Positions 6,044 through 8,622 of a stretch of DNA of 8,622 bases are shown piece after piece. Position numbers and translations under genes: made by a program. The stretch's first letter is position 1. Every line of letters begins with the position of its first letter. Origin of the DNA: Pseudomonadota bacterium (GTDB lineage: Bacteria; Desulfobacterota; Desulfobacteria; Desulfobacterales; Desulfobacteraceae); the NCBI GenBank assembly GCA_018812385.1, contig JAHJDU010000591.1, forward strand, positions 1-8,622. The letters are read 5' to 3'. The notes beneath the pieces are model-generated. The model searched no databases. It was not told where the DNA came from and saw only the letters and a list, made by a program, of their open reading frames with translations.

Positions 6044-7316
6044 GTAGTATTTCCTCTATATTATTTTTGCATATCTTGATCAGTTCAGGAACCAGGTTTT
6101 CCATGGCGAGAGATACCTGCTCTTTGGTATTCATGTTTCGTAGTACAATAGCATTTTCCATAAGCTCATTTTCCCCTGCGATCAATACATATTGGGCACT
6201 CAGTTTATCTGCCCGTTTCATAAGGGATTTCATGCTTTTTCCCCTGAAATCCATCTCTGTGCGAATGCCGGCCTGGTTCAGCTCACAGGACCAGTGGTAG
6301 CCTTTTTCCATGGCAGCATCCCCTAAAGAGACGATAAACAGATCAAGGGGGCGGTCTTCCGGTGTTTTATCAATCTGCTCCATGACCTCCACCAGCCGGT
6401 CAAAGCCAATGGCAAATCCAATTGCAGGTGTTTGGGGTCCGCCAAGTTCCTTGACAAGACCGTCATATCGCCCGCCGCCGGCAATAGCACTTTGTGCGCC
6501 AAGAGCGGTTGTCTGAATTTCCCAGGCAGTCCGGGTATAGTAATCCAGGCCGCGCACCAGGGATTTGTCCACAATAAAGTCAAGGCCTTGTTTTTCAAGA
6601 GTTGTTTTTACTATATCAAAATGGTCTGAACAGTCATTGCAGAGATAGTCCAGGGTTGCAGGGGCATTGGCAAGCGCTTTTCTACAATCTGCTATTTTGC
6701 AGTCAAGGATTCTTAAGGGATTTTTATCCATCCTTCTTAAGCAGTTTTCACAAAGCCTGTCTTTTTTTGATTCAATAAAATCCAAAAGTGCTTTTTGAAA
6801 GGATGGTCTGCATTCAGGGCATCCAAGGGAATTTATATGTGCTGAAAGTCCGGTCAGTCCAAGGCGTTTAAACAATTCGTTTAACAGAAAAATCAATTGA
6901 CTGTCGATATAGGCGGATTCAATGCCAAAAACTTCTGCATCAATTTGATAGAATTGACGGTATCTTCCTTTTTGGGGTCTTTCACGTCTGAACATGGGGC
7001 CGATCATGTAAAATTTTCTGACAGGATCTATTGTATACATTTTATGCTGGATGTAAGACCTGACAATGGAAGCAGTGGCTTCCGGTCTTAGGGTCAGTTT
7101 GTCTCCCTTGCGATCCTCAAAGGTATACATCTCTTTTTCTACAATATCGGTTACTTCTCCGATACTTCTGGCAAAAAGTTCTGTTTTTTCAAGGATGGGA
7201 ATCCTGATTTCCTTAAACCCAAATGCTTCAAATAATAGTATTGCCTCTTTTTCTACTTTCTGCCAGAGGGAAATCTGCTCCGGCAGTATATCTCTAAATC
7301 CTCGAATGGTCTGCAT
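6036..7316 (-). CDS. hisS: Histidyl-tRNA synthetase
   Basis: A class II synthetase that charges tRNA(His); 426 aa from the ATG at 7316, the usual length. It opens with the family's RGFRDILPEQ (5-14). Motif 2 lies at about 108-126 (MFRRERPQKGRYRQFYQID). The histidine-specific stretches are LVRGLDYYTRTAWEI (253-267) and AGGGRYDGL (279-287), motif 3 is GFAIGFDRL (300-308), and an anticodon-binding domain fills about 325-420. The region 160-230 has four cysteine pairs (C166/C169, C189/C192, C206/C211, C226/C229), possibly a metal site. An in-frame ATG at 7364 would add 16 residues but has no SD, adds residues outside the family pattern and lies at the predicted start site. The SD before 7316 is also weak. 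This gene leads the hisS-aspS pair. Confidence 0.96.
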   Translation of the reverse strand: MQTIRGFRDILPEQISLWQKVEKEAILLFEAFGFKEIRIPILEKTELFARSIGEVTDIVEKEMYTFEDRKGDKLTLRPEATASIVRSYIQHKMYTIDPVRKFYMIGPMFRRERPQKGRYRQFYQIDAEVFGIESAYIDSQLIFLLNELFKRLGLTGLSAHINSLGCPECRPSFQKALLDFIESKKDRLCENCLRRMDKNPLRILDCKIADCRKALANAPATLDYLCNDCSDHFDIVKTTLEKQGLDFIVDKSLVRGLDYYTRTAWEIQTTALGAQSAIAGGGRYDGLVKELGGPQTPAIGFAIGFDRLVEVMEQIDKTPEDRPLDLFIVSLGDAAMEKGYHWSCELNQAGIRTEMDFRGKSMKSLMKRADKLSAQYVLIAGENELMENAIVLRNMNTKEQVSLAMENLVPELIKICKNNIEEILRD

Positions 7317-7366
7317 TATGTTTTCTTTATACTTAAAATTATTAGCAAGATTTAAAATAAACATTA

Positions 7367-7396
7367 TTTATATATTAAAATCAAGGTGTTAGTCAA
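7367..7396 (-). promoter_or_regulatory. Predicted sigma70-type promoter of hisS-aspS
   Basis: On the minus strand TTGACT (7396-7391), an 18-base spacer and TATAAA (7372-7367) predict a start near 7360, about 44 bases before the hisS ATG at 7316. No T-box-like leader fits in so short a stretch. A small AT-rich dyad, ACATAA-AA-TTATGT (7398-7411), abuts the -35 on its upstream side and may be chance. Confidence 0.5.
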
Positions 7397-7423
7397 TACA
7401 TAAAATTATGTAATAAAAAATTG

Positions 7424-8622
7424 TTATTTTCTGATTTTTACGCAATTGGCATGGGCCATCAGCCCTTCGGTCTCAGCCAAAAGGATAACATCATCGGCTT
7501 CCTTTATAAAAGCCGCTTTTGAATAATGAATCAAACTGGTTTTTTTTGTAAAATGGCCAACACTTAATGCAGAAGAAAATCTTGCTGTTCCGGCAGTGGG
7601 CAGGACATGGTTGGGTCCTGCAATATAATCTCCCATGGGTTCAGGTGTATACGAGCCTATAAACAAGGCACCGGCATTCTGTATAAGGTCGATATAATCA
7701 AATGGTTCCTTGACGATCAGCTCAAGGTGTTCCGGTGCAAGACGGTTTGAAAGTTCAATCCCGGTTTCAATGTCCGGCACCAGCATGACGGCACCGAAAT
7801 TTTTAATTGACTGCTTTGCAATCTCTTTTCTGGGCAATTGTTCAATCTGTTTTTCCAGGGCGGCAATGGTATCTTTTGCAAGGTCTTCAGAATCTGTCAC
7901 AAGCATGGAAGATGCCATGATATCATGTTCTGCCTGGGACAGAAGATCTGCTGCCAGAAATTCTGGGTTTGCGTGTTTATCTGCAATGATCAGTATTTCA
8001 CTGGGGCCTGCAATCATATCAATTCCTACTATGCCTGCAACAATTTTTTTAGCCAGTGTCACATAGATATTTCCGGGACCAACAATCACATCTACTTTTG
8101 GAACACTCTGGGTTCCATAGGCCAGGGCGCCTATGGCCCACGCGCTTCCTGCTTTAAAAACAGAGGTAATACCGATCCTTTGGGCTGCAGCAAGAATATG
8201 GGGATTGATCTCACCGTTTTCCATGGGCGGGGTCATAAGATTAATAGAAGAAACACCAGCGATTTTTGCAGGAATCCCTCCCATCAGTACAGATGACACC
8301 AAGGGGGTTTTACCTCCCTTGGCTCCTGGTGCATAAATACCTGCAGCATTAACGGGTTTGATAAGTTGTCCCACCATGACACCGTTTCTCGGTGTATCAA
8401 TCCATGAGTTTTCTTTTTGTTTTGAATGAAAACATTCAATTTGATTGACAGATCGGTCAAGGGCTTTTAAAAATGATGCATCAACACTTTTTAATGCAAT
8501 TTCAAACTCTTTTTGGGTCACCTTTAAAGAGTCGATGGTGATTTTTTTTGAATCAAATTTCCTGGTGTATTCAACAAGGGCTTCATCCCCCCGTGTTTTT
8601 ACATCTTCAAGATAGGCTTCAA
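7424..8622 (-). CDS. hisD: Histidinol dehydrogenase (partial, N-terminus beyond window)
   Basis: Oxidises L-histidinol to histidine in two NAD+-dependent steps, the end of histidine biosynthesis. The frame is open to the right edge; 398 residues are visible and about 30 N-terminal residues are missing compared with the 434-aa E. coli enzyme. A GTG at 8521 is internal, because the codons upstream of it (EAYLEDVKTRGDEALVEYTR) match the family. Motifs include GSAWAIGALAYGT, VDVIVGPGNIYVTLAKK, IDMIAGPSEI, LSQAEHD, RLAPEHLEL and EPMGDYIAGPNHVLPT. By comparison with E. coli the zinc ligands are the Gln and His of QAEHD, the Asp of GDY and the His of MAHAN near the C-terminus. The catalytic Glu-His is in APEHLE. 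It ends 108 bases before the hisS start, and hisS has its own predicted promoter. Confidence 0.97.
   Translation of the reverse strand, partial: EAYLEDVKTRGDEALVEYTRKFDSKKITIDSLKVTQKEFEIALKSVDASFLKALDRSVNQIECFHSKQKENSWIDTPRNGVMVGQLIKPVNAAGIYAPGAKGGKTPLVSSVLMGGIPAKIAGVSSINLMTPPMENGEINPHILAAAQRIGITSVFKAGSAWAIGALAYGTQSVPKVDVIVGPGNIYVTLAKKIVAGIVGIDMIAGPSEILIIADKHANPEFLAADLLSQAEHDIMASSMLVTDSEDLAKDTIAALEKQIEQLPRKEIAKQSIKNFGAVMLVPDIETGIELSNRLAPEHLELIVKEPFDYIDLIQNAGALFIGSYTPEPMGDYIAGPNHVLPTAGTARFSSALSVGHFTKKTSLIHYSKAAFIKEADDVILLAETEGLMAHANCVKIRK

Noticed and set aside
7317..7364. Longer hisS start at the ATG at 7364
   Set aside because: No SD, residues outside the family's usual N-terminus, and it lies at or before the predicted transcription start.
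7838..8296. Plus-strand ORF of 152 codons
   Set aside because: It is antisense to the well-conserved hisD coding region, matches no family I recognise and has a composition typical of a shadow frame.
8519..8521. GTG as the hisD start giving 365 aa
   Set aside because: Upstream in-frame codons to the window edge match the conserved HisD N-terminal region, so the gene is simply cut by the window.

Overview
The window is a stretch of ordinary bacterial chromosome. It is AT-rich and has close-packed housekeeping genes with Shine-Dalgarno (SD) sites. The type I-beta DAHP synthase, the bacterial-type AspRS beside HisRS, and a kinase whose H-box region (IAHDFNTLL followed by an R-SLM stretch) resembles the many hybrid kinases of sulfate-reducing Desulfobacterota all suggest an anaerobic, Desulfobacterales-like organism, perhaps near Desulfobacula or Desulfobacter. 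This placement is inferred from family resemblance only; no search was run. I see no tRNA, rRNA, CRISPR array, insertion sequence or phage gene.

Layout. (1) 83-1965, minus strand: an aromatic amino acid operon, aroF (DAHP synthase) then aroB (3-dehydroquinate synthase), the first two shikimate-pathway steps, joined by a 4-base ATGA overlap. A partial reading frame may follow at the left edge. (2) 1966-2217: a divergent control region holding, on the minus strand, a short upstream ORF with a strong SD that runs into aroF; a 14-bp inverted repeat; and a sigma70-like promoter for the plus-strand genes with a dyad over its start site. (3) 2218-4139, plus strand: a two-component pair, a NarL/LuxR-type response regulator and a soluble histidine kinase with a C-terminal receiver and no sensor domain. 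The kinase has its own predicted promoter. (4) 4140-4255: a convergent intergenic gap with a strong stem-loop terminator. (5) 4256-7316, minus strand: hisS then aspS, overlapping by 8 bases, with a predicted promoter at 7367-7396. (6) 7424 to the right edge, minus strand: hisD, lacking about 30 N-terminal residues because of the window edge.

The minus-strand genes supply amino acids (chorismate precursors and histidine) and charge tRNAs (His and Asp). The AspRS carries a His at the position linked to tRNA non-discrimination, so it may also make Asp-tRNA(Asn). The two-component pair sits between these blocks with no obvious functional tie. No clearly new multi-gene system is visible. The points most worth a second look are the aroF upstream ORF, the DAHP synthase without a regulatory domain, the sensor-less hybrid kinase, and the dyads in the control regions.
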